A DNA stretch of 64,000 nt from JACPYM01 sp963699175. Lineage in GTDB: Bacteria; Acidobacteriota; Blastocatellia; RBC074. Of the stretch, positions 24,411 through 33,913 are shown piece after piece (the first letter of the stretch is position 1; each line of letters starts with the position of its first letter). The translations under genes and the position numbers were made by a program. The notes beneath the pieces were generated by a model. That model was not told the DNA's origin. It did not search any database and saw only the letters and a list, made by a program, of their open reading frames with translations. Where the stretch lies: contig OY969418.1 of NCBI GenBank assembly GCA_963699175.1, positions 3,534,001-3,598,000 of the forward strand, in the 5' to 3' direction.

Positions 24411-27400
24411 ATGAAAACCCAGGCAACTCCTTTATGGCTATTTGTCATAGTTATCCTCTCGCTCGCCGCCAGCGCTTTAGGGCAAAGCGCTGGCTCAATT
24501 TCCGGCACGATCAAAGATAGCAACGGCGCGTCCGTCGCCGGGGCCACCGTGACGACCACCAATCCGGCGAATGGTATTACGCAGACAGTCACGTCGAATG
24601 GTGACGGGGTCTTCGTCTTTCCGCAATTACCGCCCGGCAACTATGTCATCAAAGCCGAGAAGAGCGGCTTCAAGAAGATCGAGAAGAGCAATATCAACCT
24701 GAGCACGGGCGACAAGCTCAATGCCGGCGACTTTGCGCTGGAAGTCGGCGCGGTTTCCGAAACGGTGCAGGTCACAGCGGACGCGGGCCAGTTGTTGATC
24801 AAAACGGAATCGGGCGAGCGCGCCGACTTGGTTTCGGGCCAGCAACTCCGCAGCATTGGCCTCAATGGGCGCAACGCGATTGATCTGGCGCGGCTGGTGC
24901 CCGGCGTTATTGCGGGCGGCCCGGCTTCGGGCAGCGGCGCTTCGACTGTCACTAACATCACGGGTGGGTTTAGCATCAACGGCACGCGCAACACGCAACA
25001 CGAGTACACAGTGGATGGCGTGACCAACTACAATCTCGGCAACAACACTGGCGCGTTGGTCTCGGTGAATCCCGACGCGCTCGAAGAGGTCAAAATCCTA
25101 ACCTCGAATTATCAGGCCGAATATGGCCGCTCCGGCGGCGGCTTCATCGCGCTCACCACGCGCTCGGGCACCAACGAATATCATGGCTCAGGGCGCTACT
25201 TCCGCCGCCACGACAGCCTGAATGCCAACACCTTCTTCAACAACGCGCGGGGCGGGTCCGAAAAAGGCTTCACGCGGCCTTTGTACCGCTTTAACTACTA
25301 CGGCTGGGATTTTGGCGGGCCGGTGCCTTTCATCGGCTCGAAGAACGAACGCAAGCTCTTCTTCTTCGTCAACCAGGAATATTACAGTCAACTTGTGCCG
25401 CAGGCCGCGTCGGTGAACATTCGTGTGCCCACCACTGCCGAGCGTAACGGCGACTTCTCGCAGTCGGTGGATGGAGGCGGCGCTAAACTTTACGTCAAAG
25501 ACCCACTGCTGAGCGGCACTTGCAGCGCCACCAGCCAGGCAGCCTGCTTCCCGAACAATATCATCCCGACGAATCGCCTCTATACTCCCGGCTCGGCGAT
25601 CCTCAAACTCTTCCCTGCTTCGAACACGACGGCGGGCGGCAATCAGTACAACTTCACTTCGCAGGTGCCAAGCGCCTATCCGCGCCGCGAGAACATCGTT
25701 CGCGTGGATTATCAAATCGCCGCTGCGACGCGCTTGAGCGGGCGTTGGGTCTACAACTACGACGATCAGCAATTCGCTTACGGCACAACTACGGCTTCAT
25801 GGAATTGGCCGTTGACGGTGACTGATCGCAAGAACGGGCCGGGCAACGTGCTGTCGTTTACGCTGACGCATAACTTCAGTGCGACGCTGATCAATGAGTT
25901 TACTTTCGGAGCCGGGCGCGGCGGCGTTACCATCGCGCCTTCGGACGACAAGGCCACGCGGGCGGCAACCGGTATTAACACGCCGCTGCTCTATCCCAGC
26001 GCCAACGAGCCGAATCTGATCCCCAGCATCGCGCTGGGCGCTTTGGCGAATGCCAGCGCGCTGCCCACGACCTCCGTCTTCGGCACTTTCGATCAGCGCT
26101 TCGTCATCAACAACTTCCTCGACAATGTGACCAAGGTCAAAGGGAAGCACACTTTCAAATTCGGCTTCTATTATCAGCGCGCCTCGAACGCGAGCAATTC
26201 GCAGAATCGCGTCCAGAGTGATATTGACTTCGCTAACAACGGCTCCAATCCGCTCAACACCGGCGTGGCTTTCGCCAACGTGCTGCTCGGCGTTTACAAC
26301 AGCTATACGCAGGCCAGCACCAAAGTGAAGCAGAGCTACTTCTATCAGGACATCTCCGGCTACGCGCAGGACACCTGGAAGATCGCTCCGCGCCTGACGC
26401 TCGATCTGGGTGTGCGGTTGTCACACTACGAGCCATATCACAACGTCACCGGCCCAGAGAGCTTTTTCGATCCCAAACTGTTTGATGCAAGCAAGGCGCC
26501 GCGCATCTACCGGCCAGTTTGTGTCGGCGCAGCGACCTGCGCTTCGGGCGCGGCTACGTATCGCGCGCTCGACCCGGCCACTACGGGCACGCCAACACTG
26601 GCCAACACACAACCGGGCTTTCTGGTCGGCAAACTGATCCCCAACTCGGGCAGCCTCACCAACGGCTTGGGAGAGGTCTCCAACGGCTACCCGCCAGGTG
26701 GCATTGATAGCCACGCAATCCTGCCGCAACCGCGTTTGGGCTTTGCCTGGGACGTGACCGGCAGTCACAAGACGGTCGTGCGTGGCGGTTTCGGACTCGC
26801 TTATGACCGCTACCGCAGCGACATCAGCGGTGTCGGCGCGTCCAATCCGCCGTATGTTCTCAACCCGGTGCTAAACTTCGGCTACCTGCAAGACATCCAG
26901 AGTGGCGGCAGCGGCGCGCTGTCACCTTCGGCGATTGGCGGCGTAGACCGCGAGGGTGACTGGGGAGCCATTTATAGTTACAGCCTGGGCGCGCAACGCG
27001 AACTCTGGAAGGACACGGTCATTGACGTGGCCTATGTCGGCTCGCAATCGCGCCACCTCCCGCGCACCCTGAACCTGAACTCCATCCCCTACGGCACGAC
27101 CTTCAAGGCATCGGCGCAAGACCCGACGCGCTACGCCAATGGCACGATACCGGCCACGGAGCCGGGTTTACCGGCGGCGCATCAGGCAGCGAACCTGAGC
27201 TTCAGCGGCCAGTTCGCGCTGGCGGCGGACTTCCTGCGGCCCTATCAAGGCTACGGCGACATTACTTATCGCTCCTTCGACGGCAACTCGACTTACAACT
27301 CACTGCAAGTTTCGTTGCAGCGCCGCTTCTCGAAGAGCGTCACGTTGGGCGTCGCCTACACGCTGTCGAAGGTGGAAACGACTGTGTCGGATGAAGGCAC

Positions 27401-28115
27401 GTTCACACACATCAGCGATCCACGGAGCTACGATTACGCGCTGGCGGCTTTCGACCGCACGCATTATTTCGTGGCGAACTTTGTCTGGAATTTGCCGCGC
27501 GGTAGCAAGCTCGTCGGCGATCACTGGCTGTCACGCGCAGCTTTCGATAATTGGACAATCTCCGGCATCTCGACAGTTTCATCGGGCAACCCGGCGGAAC
27601 TCGGATTGGCCATCACAGGACAGGATGCGGGGAACCGCCTGCTCGGCACTTACGTTGCAGGCAACCTGTCGGGCCAACAGCCACGCCTGCGCGTAACCGG
27701 CGAGGCTCAAGGCAAACCGAACGAGATCAACTTGTCTGCCTTCTCGGTGCCCGGTATCAACGACAAGGGGCCGTATTCGCGGATGTACTTGCGCAACCCT
27801 GGCATCAACAACCATGACCTCTCGATCCTCAAGAACTTCCCTGTCGCGCGCGAGGGAAAGAGTTACTTGCAATTGCGTCTGGAGATGTTCAACTTCCTGA
27901 ATCACACGCAATTCTCCGGCGTCAACCGCACCACCAACATCACCAATGCCGCCGGTCAGACCGGCGCGGCGATCTTCGGCAACTACACCGGCCTGAGCAT
28001 TACCAACAACACACGGCCAGCCGGAAATACGAGTGTGTTGGGGACGTTCTTTGGTGAATACAATGGCGCGCGCGACCCGCGCATCATTCAGGTGGCGGTG
28101 AAGCTTTATTTCTGA
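24411..28115 (+). CDS. Oar-like TonB-dependent receptor, copy 1
   Basis: 1234 aa; ATG 24411 with CAGGAGA upstream. Signal peptide (PLWLFVIVILSLAASALGQ), then a carboxypeptidase-regulatory-like Ig domain at about 25-110 (SGTIKDSNGASVAGATVTTT), a plug region (VSGQQLRSIGLNGRNAIDLA, TVDGVTNYNLGNNTGALVSV) and a long beta-barrel ending in VAVKLYF with C-terminal Phe. Outer-membrane import of large substrates, here probably pectic oligosaccharides. No SusD partner is adjacent, as is usual for acidobacterial Oar-type receptors. The 24142-24410 gap before it shows no clear feature. Confidence 0.9.
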   Translation: MKTQATPLWLFVIVILSLAASALGQSAGSISGTIKDSNGASVAGATVTTTNPANGITQTVTSNGDGVFVFPQLPPGNYVIKAEKSGFKKIEKSNINLSTGDKLNAGDFALEVGAVSETVQVTADAGQLLIKTESGERADLVSGQQLRSIGLNGRNAIDLARLVPGVIAGGPASGSGASTVTNITGGFSINGTRNTQHEYTVDGVTNYNLGNNTGALVSVNPDALEEVKILTSNYQAEYGRSGGGFIALTTRSGTNEYHGSGRYFRRHDSLNANTFFNNARGGSEKGFTRPLYRFNYYGWDFGGPVPFIGSKNERKLFFFVNQEYYSQLVPQAASVNIRVPTTAERNGDFSQSVDGGGAKLYVKDPLLSGTCSATSQAACFPNNIIPTNRLYTPGSAILKLFPASNTTAGGNQYNFTSQVPSAYPRRENIVRVDYQIAAATRLSGRWVYNYDDQQFAYGTTTASWNWPLTVTDRKNGPGNVLSFTLTHNFSATLINEFTFGAGRGGVTIAPSDDKATRAATGINTPLLYPSANEPNLIPSIALGALANASALPTTSVFGTFDQRFVINNFLDNVTKVKGKHTFKFGFYYQRASNASNSQNRVQSDIDFANNGSNPLNTGVAFANVLLGVYNSYTQASTKVKQSYFYQDISGYAQDTWKIAPRLTLDLGVRLSHYEPYHNVTGPESFFDPKLFDASKAPRIYRPVCVGAATCASGAATYRALDPATTGTPTLANTQPGFLVGKLIPNSGSLTNGLGEVSNGYPPGGIDSHAILPQPRLGFAWDVTGSHKTVVRGGFGLAYDRYRSDISGVGASNPPYVLNPVLNFGYLQDIQSGGSGALSPSAIGGVDREGDWGAIYSYSLGAQRELWKDTVIDVAYVGSQSRHLPRTLNLNSIPYGTTFKASAQDPTRYANGTIPATEPGLPAAHQAANLSFSGQFALAADFLRPYQGYGDITYRSFDGNSTYNSLQVSLQRRFSKSVTLGVAYTLSKVETTVSDEGTFTHISDPRSYDYALAAFDRTHYFVANFVWNLPRGSKLVGDHWLSRAAFDNWTISGISTVSSGNPAELGLAITGQDAGNRLLGTYVAGNLSGQQPRLRVTGEAQGKPNEINLSAFSVPGINDKGPYSRMYLRNPGINNHDLSILKNFPVAREGKSYLQLRLEMFNFLNHTQFSGVNRTTNITNAAGQTGAAIFGNYTGLSITNNTRPAGNTSVLGTFFGEYNGARDPRIIQVAVKLYF

Positions 28116-28121
28116 TGGCCA

Positions 28122-28413
28122 TTTGAGCGCGCGGCAAATTTCGGGAATCCCAAAGGAGCGGAGACACCTCTTAGATCGGATTTCAATTGTGTGTAGGGCA
28201 AAATCAACCACGGGGAGCACCGGGAGCACGGGGAAAGCTGGCATAGGCGCTCAAGGTTGGTGTTTCCCGGTGTGCCCCGTGCTCCCCGTGGTTTGATCCA
28301 TACACTCATTTGCAAACCGATCTAGGTGACAAAACTTCCGCTCCTTTGCTTTTTCGTTAAGCGCGAATTTCTTTAACGGAAATTGCCGCGCATCACTGGC
28401 AAACAAGCTCTCC
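28122..28413 (+). ncRNA. Putative structured 5' leader, element L copy A (split by a repeat)
   Basis: Three blocks shared with 33914-34053: a TTGAGCGC...GCAAATTT...GAATCCCAAAGG block, a CACC/GGTG core, and a CGGAAATTGCC...GCATCACTGG...CAAGCTCTC block just before the gene. With the 28172-28324 insertion removed, CAAAGGAGCGGA pairs perfectly with TCCGCTCCTTTG. Copy B pairs differently at the same place (compensatory). Leads into the TonB receptor gene at 28455. Resembles no riboswitch class that I recognise. Confidence 0.5.
28172..28324. mobile_element. MITE-like inverted repeat inserted in leader element L
   Basis: About 153 bp. Long imperfect terminal inverted repeats run from TAGATCGG at 28172 to CCGATCTA at 28324, continuing into CACGGGGAGCACC (from 28209) against its complement around 28263-28295. 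No coding capacity. No clear target duplication seen. Confidence 0.7.
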
Positions 28414-28454
28414 TTCAGTTTCTAAATCTGATCCCAACCAATAAGGAGTTCGTC

Positions 28455-31400
28455 ATGAATAAAAAATCTGCGAGTATATTTCTGTGGTGCTTGTTCGTGA
28501 GCGCCGCTGTCCTGCTGGCCGCACCACACACGTTGGCGCAGATCGGCGGGACGGGTTCGATTCAAGGAGTCGTCACCGACGCCACGGGCGCAGTGATTCC
28601 CAACGCGACCGTGACGGCGACCAACACGGCCACCGGCGTCAAAACCACACGCCAGACGACCGGAGCGGGCTTGTACGTGCTCGCGCCGCTGCCACCGGGC
28701 GAATACAAAATCACGGTCTCGGCCACGAATTTTCGGCTGCTCGAGCAGGCTGGGGTGGTGGTAGATGCGCTCAGCACAGTCGGCCTCAACTTGAGCTTGC
28801 AGGTTGGCGCGGCGAGCGAAACGGTGACGATCACCTCAGCGCCCGCGCAATTGAACACTTCCGACGCGCGGCTCGGCACCACGATACGCAACGAGTTGTA
28901 CACGAATTTGCCGCTGGCGATGGGCACCGCCGTCGCCGGTTCTGGTATTGGCCAAGGGCCCAGAAATCCCGGCGCTTTCATTTTCTTATTGCCCGGAGTT
29001 TCGGAGGGAAATCGTTGGGGAACGATCAATGGTGCGCAGGGCTTTTCCAAGGATGTTTTTATCGAGGGCGTTCCGATCACGGACCCGATCCAGCAGGGCG
29101 AAGGCCGCACCATCAGCCTCGGCGTTTCAGTCGAAGCCGTCGAGCAGTTCCAGGTTGAAACCAGCGGCACCGGCGTCGAGTTCAACGGGCAAGGCTCTGA
29201 GAATTACACGATCAAATCCGGGACCAACCGATTTCACGGCTCAGGGTTTGAGTACTTACGAAATACTGTGCTGGACGCCAGAGGCTTTTTCCCCGCCATT
29301 CGTCCGGTCGAGCATCAAAACGAATTTGGCGCCACCATCGGCGGCCCGATCTTAAAAAACAAACTTTTCTTTTTCTTCTCCTACGACGGATGGCGTTATC
29401 GGGTGACCAGCCCGACGCAGTTTGCGACCGTGCCGACGCTGAAGATGCGGCAGGGCGATTTCAGCGAATTGCCCGTGGCGATTTACGACCCGACGACGAC
29501 GGTCGCGGTCACTGGTGGCTTTGCGCGAACAGCGTTTCCGGGAAACATCATTCCGGCCAGCCGCATTTCAGCAATCTCGAAAGCCTATCAGTCCCTCTTG
29601 CCTGCGCCGACAAATTCAGGACTCCAAAATAACTTCTTGGGATCAGTGCCCGTGGCTTATGACAACAATAGCTACAACGCGAAAGTGGACTACAACCTCA
29701 CCGCGAAGCAGCGTCTCTCCGGCATCTATACCTACGGCAAGCGCAGCCAGCCCGGAGCCTTCAGAGAGACAAGTGCCGCTAGTCCACAAACCGTTTTGCC
29801 GCTGCCTTACACCGACACGCGGCTGGTTACTGAAATCCCGACAGTGGTGCAGGTGAAACATAACTGGACTCTCAGTTCCAATCTGGTCAATCAAGCAAAC
29901 TTCAGCTTCAACCACTTCTTCGTTCCCATCACCAACGCCACTTCGGACGGCAAGTGGTCAACCAAGTCCGGCCTCAAGGGCTTGCCTGCCGGTGATGCGA
30001 GCGACGCTTTCCTGGAAGCGGCTTTCGCGGGGGCCAATGCGCCTTCGGGTTGGCGCGGTACGAATTCCAGAGACTTCGAGGATAACAATTACAACTACAC
30101 CTTCCAGGAGAGTTTGTTGTGGGTAAAGAACAAGCACTCGTTCAAATTCGGCTTCCAATACCAGCATACGTCCGACCATACCAAAACCAACGACACCGGA
30201 AGTTTGCTGACGACGAACTTCAGCAATCTACAGACTGCTGGCTTCAACGCCACGGGCGGATTGCTCAGCGGCACTGGTAACGCCTATGCCAGTTTTCTGC
30301 TGGGGGCGCTGAACGGCGCGACCGTCAACGAGGATTCTGTCGTCCTGACCTTCGCACAGTTCAGCAGCTATGCCTGGTGGGTGGCGGACGACTACAAAGT
30401 GAATTCGCGTCTGACCGTGAATCTGGGGCTGCGTCACGACATCATGCTGCCTTACGTGGAAGCAGGCGACCACTTTACTTATCTTGACCCGACCGCTCCG
30501 AACCCCGCCGCCGGAGGACGTCCGGGCGTCTTGCGCTTCGGCGGCAATTACGCGCCGGATGCCATAAGCTGTCATTGCAGCCAGATCATCGACACTTACT
30601 ACAAAGCTTTTGGCCCACGCATCGGCTTTGCTTACAGCCTCAACGACAAGACGGCCGTGCGCGGCGGCTACGGAATGATGTACTCGCGCAGCGGCGCGGT
30701 CGGAGGCCGGGACGGCGCGCGCATCGGCACGGGCTTGACTGGCATCAACGCCAACGCGCCCATCGTCAGTCCGAATGGCTCATTTACTCCGGCGATGTTT
30801 TGGGAAAACGGCATCCCGCCTTACGCCAAAGGGCCGATCTACGACCAGACCTATCAGACCGGCTTCAACGGGACGGGGTCGGGCGGCGCCGTGACCTTTG
30901 GCGACCCGAACAGCCAGCCGCCGCGCTATCAGAATTGGAACCTCTCGGTTCAACGCTCGCTTACACAGTCGCTGGTCGTGACCGCGGCTTACGTGGGAAG
31001 CAATGGCAAACAGTTGCGCGGAGGCGGGCGTAGCACCTGGTCAAATCAGATAGATCCCAAATATCTGGTCTTGGGGAATCTGCTCACCCAAAACGCGACC
31101 CCAGCGAACGTCACAGCAGCCCAGGCGATTGTGCCGGGCATCAGCCTGCCGTTCCCCACTTTTTCGGGGACTATCGCTCAGATGCTGCGCCCGTTCCCGC
31201 AGTACAACAGCGTCACTGATGTTTACGGCAACGTTGGCCAATCGAACTACAACGCCTTGCAGTTGTCCGTCCAGCAGCGCCTTGCACGCGGGCTGACCTT
31301 CAACTTCAACTACACGTACAGCAAGGCGCTCGGCACCATCAATGGGAATCGCAGCGCGTACATACAGGAGAAGCATCTCTCCACGACGGATCAGCCGCAC

Positions 31401-31946
31401 CTGCTCAACGCGTTCTACTCTTACGAGCTGCCGTTCGGGAAAGGGCGCACGTTCAATCCCGAAAACAAGGTCGCGCAGGCGGTCGTGAGTGGCTGGCAGA
31501 TTTCCGGGATCACGCGGTACGCTTCGGGTACGCCGCTTGGGCCGTTCACCGCGACCTGCAATGTGCCACAGGCGGGTACCTGCTGGGCCAGTTACAATCC
31601 GGCTTTTACTGGAGACGCGCGGCTCAAAGGGGACGGAGGAGTCACGCCCTTTATTAACGCGGCAGCCTTCATCTCTCCGGCTTCGTTCACCTACGGCAAC
31701 ACGCCCGCGACTGGTGCTTACGGATTGCGCAACCCGCATTTCTTCAATCAAGACTTGAGCCTATCCCGGAATTTTCAAATCCGCGAGAGTTTGCGGTTTG
31801 TGTTCGGGGCGGATTCGTTCAACCTCTTCAACAATGTTCGTTTGGGAAGCATCAATACGAACATTACCAATGCTAATTTTGGCAAGGCTGCGGCGCAGAC
31901 CAATTTGCCGCGTGTCTTCCAGTTTAAGTTGAGAGTAGAATTTTGA
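28455..31946 (+). CDS. Oar-like TonB-dependent receptor, copy 2
   Basis: 1163 aa; ATG 28455 with ATAAGGAG upstream. Signal peptide (SIFLWCLFVSAAVLLAAPHT), carboxypeptidase-regulatory-like domain (IQGVVTDATGAVIPNATVTA), plug (VFIEGVPITDPIQQGEGRTI) and barrel ending LRVEF. Same architecture as the copy at 24411 but divergent in sequence, so the pair may handle different oligosaccharides. Preceded by the leader RNA candidate. Confidence 0.9.
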   Translation: MNKKSASIFLWCLFVSAAVLLAAPHTLAQIGGTGSIQGVVTDATGAVIPNATVTATNTATGVKTTRQTTGAGLYVLAPLPPGEYKITVSATNFRLLEQAGVVVDALSTVGLNLSLQVGAASETVTITSAPAQLNTSDARLGTTIRNELYTNLPLAMGTAVAGSGIGQGPRNPGAFIFLLPGVSEGNRWGTINGAQGFSKDVFIEGVPITDPIQQGEGRTISLGVSVEAVEQFQVETSGTGVEFNGQGSENYTIKSGTNRFHGSGFEYLRNTVLDARGFFPAIRPVEHQNEFGATIGGPILKNKLFFFFSYDGWRYRVTSPTQFATVPTLKMRQGDFSELPVAIYDPTTTVAVTGGFARTAFPGNIIPASRISAISKAYQSLLPAPTNSGLQNNFLGSVPVAYDNNSYNAKVDYNLTAKQRLSGIYTYGKRSQPGAFRETSAASPQTVLPLPYTDTRLVTEIPTVVQVKHNWTLSSNLVNQANFSFNHFFVPITNATSDGKWSTKSGLKGLPAGDASDAFLEAAFAGANAPSGWRGTNSRDFEDNNYNYTFQESLLWVKNKHSFKFGFQYQHTSDHTKTNDTGSLLTTNFSNLQTAGFNATGGLLSGTGNAYASFLLGALNGATVNEDSVVLTFAQFSSYAWWVADDYKVNSRLTVNLGLRHDIMLPYVEAGDHFTYLDPTAPNPAAGGRPGVLRFGGNYAPDAISCHCSQIIDTYYKAFGPRIGFAYSLNDKTAVRGGYGMMYSRSGAVGGRDGARIGTGLTGINANAPIVSPNGSFTPAMFWENGIPPYAKGPIYDQTYQTGFNGTGSGGAVTFGDPNSQPPRYQNWNLSVQRSLTQSLVVTAAYVGSNGKQLRGGGRSTWSNQIDPKYLVLGNLLTQNATPANVTAAQAIVPGISLPFPTFSGTIAQMLRPFPQYNSVTDVYGNVGQSNYNALQLSVQQRLARGLTFNFNYTYSKALGTINGNRSAYIQEKHLSTTDQPHLLNAFYSYELPFGKGRTFNPENKVAQAVVSGWQISGITRYASGTPLGPFTATCNVPQAGTCWASYNPAFTGDARLKGDGGVTPFINAAAFISPASFTYGNTPATGAYGLRNPHFFNQDLSLSRNFQIRESLRFVFGADSFNLFNNVRLGSINTNITNANFGKAAAQTNLPRVFQFKLRVEF

Positions 31947-32027
31947 TTCTCGAACTAACAAGTGCGATGTAGTTTCAGACCTTAGCGATCAGAAGTATCG
32001 GGAACCTTCTTCGGTGGGTATAATGCG

Positions 32028-32220
32028 GCGCGCGCTCCGCGCAGCATTACAGGTAGCCGTGAAGCTTTACTTATGGGTAGTGGGGAAATGGAATAGGACG
32101 TAGGGGCAGACCTGTGTGTCTGCCCCGGTCTTGCGCACTCGCCGCTTCAGGGCAGACACACAGGTCTGCCCCTACGCTATTACCGTTGTCCCACCCATTC
32201 CCCCACTACCTACTTCTGAT
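32028..32220 (+). pseudogene. 3' relic of a third Oar-like TonB receptor gene, split by a MITE
   Basis: GCGCGC...CAGGTAGCCGTGAAGCTT followed by TACTT at 32068-32072 encodes QVAVKLY. It matches the 3' end of the receptor at 24411 (GCGCGC...CAGGTGGCGGTGAAGCTT). Joining across the MITE gives TACTTCTGATGGCC, i.e. Tyr-Phe-stop, the same ending and the same following bases as the intact copy. Confidence 0.7.
32073..32210. mobile_element. 138-bp MITE with 5-bp target duplication
   Basis: Flanked by TACTT at 32068-32072 and 32211-32215. Terminal inverted repeats start GGTAGTGGGG / CCCCACTACC, and a perfect 27-bp inner inverted repeat (CGTAGGGGCAGACCTGTGTG...) lies at 32099-32125 and 32150-32176. Non-coding, so it was presumably mobilised in trans. 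Confidence 0.8.
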
Positions 32221-32247
32221 GGCCGCTTGAGCCAGTAATAACCTGTG

Positions 32248-32280
32248 ATGTCCGACAAGCCCAAGGAGCTTGTCGGACAT
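32248..32280. repeat. P1-type palindrome, single-unit form
   Basis: ATGTCCGACAAGC at 32248-32260 pairs perfectly with 32268-32280 over a 7-nt loop. Same core as the P1 elements at 6514 and 11113; it lies 30 nt before the transporter ATG. Confidence 0.8.
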
Positions 32281-32309
32281 TGCTTGTCAACAAATACTCT
32301 GAAACCTCT

Positions 32310-33617
32310 ATGGCTAATTCATCCCCCGACCAACCCGCAGCGCCGCCTGTGCCGCACTCTTTCGTAGAATACCTGCGCTCTTTCGGGCCGGGCATCGTCA
32401 TCGTGCTCACTTGGTTGGGCGCGGGCGATGTGGTGGATATGGGCGTGGCGGGCGCCAATTATGGCTATTCGTTGATGTGGGTGCTGCTGGTCGCGGTGGT
32501 GATGCGCTTTCTGCTGGTCTCGCTCATTGCGCGTTATCAATTGTGCAATCAGCACGGCGAGGGCGTCTTGGACGGCTTGGCACGGCTGCATCGTTGGTAC
32601 GCGCCCGTGCTCTTTGTGGCCGCTATCGTGATGGGCCACGTTTATGAAGCTTATATGACCGTCGGCACGGGCGAGATCTGCCACAATCTTTTCCGCATCG
32701 GTAAGATTTGGCAATGGGCGTTGTTAGGCAACGCGGTTGCGCTAGTGTTGGTTTTCCGCCCCGCCTACGCGCGGCTAGAAACCATCTTCAAATTCTTTCT
32801 GGGTGTGCTGGGAATTTCATTTCTTGGCTCGGCGCTGTGGGTCGGTTTCAACCTGTGGGGATTGTTGCAGGGATTGTATCGGATCGAGATGCCCGGTCAG
32901 CACGGCAAATTCAACCCGTTGCTGGTGGCGGTGGCGATGGTGGGCGCGGTCGGTGGCTCGATAATGAATCTGGCTTACCCCTACTTCCTCGAAGCGAAAG
33001 GTTGGCGCGGGCCGCAATATCGTCGCGTGCAGTTCTACGATATTCTGCTGGCGATGGCAGTGATGGTCTTGCTCAACTTGGCCGTCTGGACGCTGGGCGC
33101 AGAACTGCTCTTTCCCAATAAACAAATCAAGGAGTTGGACGATTTGCCGCGTTTGTTGAGTGCCTTGCTCGGCGAAGGCGGGCGCTGGTTGTTTTATCTG
33201 GGCGTCTTTGCGGCGATTTATACTTCGGTGCTTGGTGTCGCTGCTGGGCTGGCTTACTTGGGCAGTCACGCGTGGCTGCGTTGGAAAGCGGGGACAGGGC
33301 CGATCAAGGAGGATTACCGGCAACATCCGCTCTATCGCTGGATCGCCGTTTGGTGTTTGGTGTCACCGATGGTCTGGGTGATTCCGGGCATGCCGGACTT
33401 CGTGACCTTGACGCTGGTCGCCAATAGCGCGCAGGTCGTCCTGTTGCCGCTGCTGGCTGGCGGGCTGTGGTGGATCACGGCCAGCGCGCGCTACATCGGC
33501 AAGGAGTATCGCAATCGCTGGTGGGAGAATGTGGTGATGGCGCTGCTCTTTGCGCTGGCGATTTACGGGGCAATCAACTCGGTTCGATCAATCATCCAGT
33601 TCGCGCAAGGCGGCTGA
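32310..33617 (+). CDS. Nramp-family-like membrane transporter with non-canonical motifs
   Basis: 435 aa with about 11 membrane helices. The fold signature of Nramp/APC transporters is visible in the first helix (SFGPGIVIVLTWLGAGDVVD, then GVAGANYGYSLMWVLLVAVV) and the sixth (VGAVGGSIMNLAYPYFLEAK). Canonical Nramp proteins have DPGN in helix 1 and MPH in helix 6; here these positions read GAGD and MNLAYPY, so the Mn/Fe-binding residues are missing. Substrate is therefore unclear: it may be Mg2+ as in NRMT-type relatives, or an organic solute. It lies between the TonB receptors and the pectin lyases. ATG 32310 has only a weak ribosome binding site. Confidence 0.75.
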   Translation: MANSSPDQPAAPPVPHSFVEYLRSFGPGIVIVLTWLGAGDVVDMGVAGANYGYSLMWVLLVAVVMRFLLVSLIARYQLCNQHGEGVLDGLARLHRWYAPVLFVAAIVMGHVYEAYMTVGTGEICHNLFRIGKIWQWALLGNAVALVLVFRPAYARLETIFKFFLGVLGISFLGSALWVGFNLWGLLQGLYRIEMPGQHGKFNPLLVAVAMVGAVGGSIMNLAYPYFLEAKGWRGPQYRRVQFYDILLAMAVMVLLNLAVWTLGAELLFPNKQIKELDDLPRLLSALLGEGGRWLFYLGVFAAIYTSVLGVAAGLAYLGSHAWLRWKAGTGPIKEDYRQHPLYRWIAVWCLVSPMVWVIPGMPDFVTLTLVANSAQVVLLPLLAGGLWWITASARYIGKEYRNRWWENVVMALLFALAIYGAINSVRSIIQFAQGG

Positions 33618-33721
33618 AAAATAGACATGGAATTAACCAGGGGGACAGAAAAAAGTCGGGTTGACAAAGAATGCACAGCGGCAGTGCACAAAAAGTAATG
33701 CTTTGGGTTGCGTGAGTCTCC

Positions 33722-33834
33722 TTCACCGCTGAGGCGCAGAGAACGCTGAGGGAGCGCAGAGGACTGACCATGAGGTCTTTCCCTCTCTTTTCCCCTCTGC
33801 GAGGTCTCCGCGCTCTCTGCGCCTCAGCGGTGAA
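33722..33834. repeat. Inverted repeat, 21-bp perfect arms
   Basis: TTCACCGCTGAGGCGCAGAG... at 33722-33742 and its complement at 33814-33834. Inner imperfect pairing (GGGAGCGCAGAGG with CCTCTGCGAGG...) extends it into a long hairpin. Confidence 0.8.
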
Positions 33835-33913
33835 TTCTGCCTCACACTTTTAGCACTACCTGCACAGCAACCATCAGCCTAGCTTTCCCCTGTGGTTGAC
33901 TCATTCAACGTCC

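Larger units (their letters stand above)
28116..28454 (+). other. Long intergenic region carrying a leader RNA candidate and a MITE
   Basis: 339 nt between the two TonB receptor genes. It holds leader element L copy A in two parts (28122-28171 and 28325-28413), an inserted inverted-repeat element between them, and the RBS ATAAGGAG at 28441. Confidence 0.6.
31947..32309 (+). other. Intergenic region with a TonB relic, a MITE and a palindrome
   Basis: 363 nt. It contains a TATAAT at 32019-32024, the 3' relic of a third TonB receptor gene (32028-32072 plus 32216-32220), a 138-bp MITE and a P1-type palindrome before the transporter gene. Confidence 0.6.
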
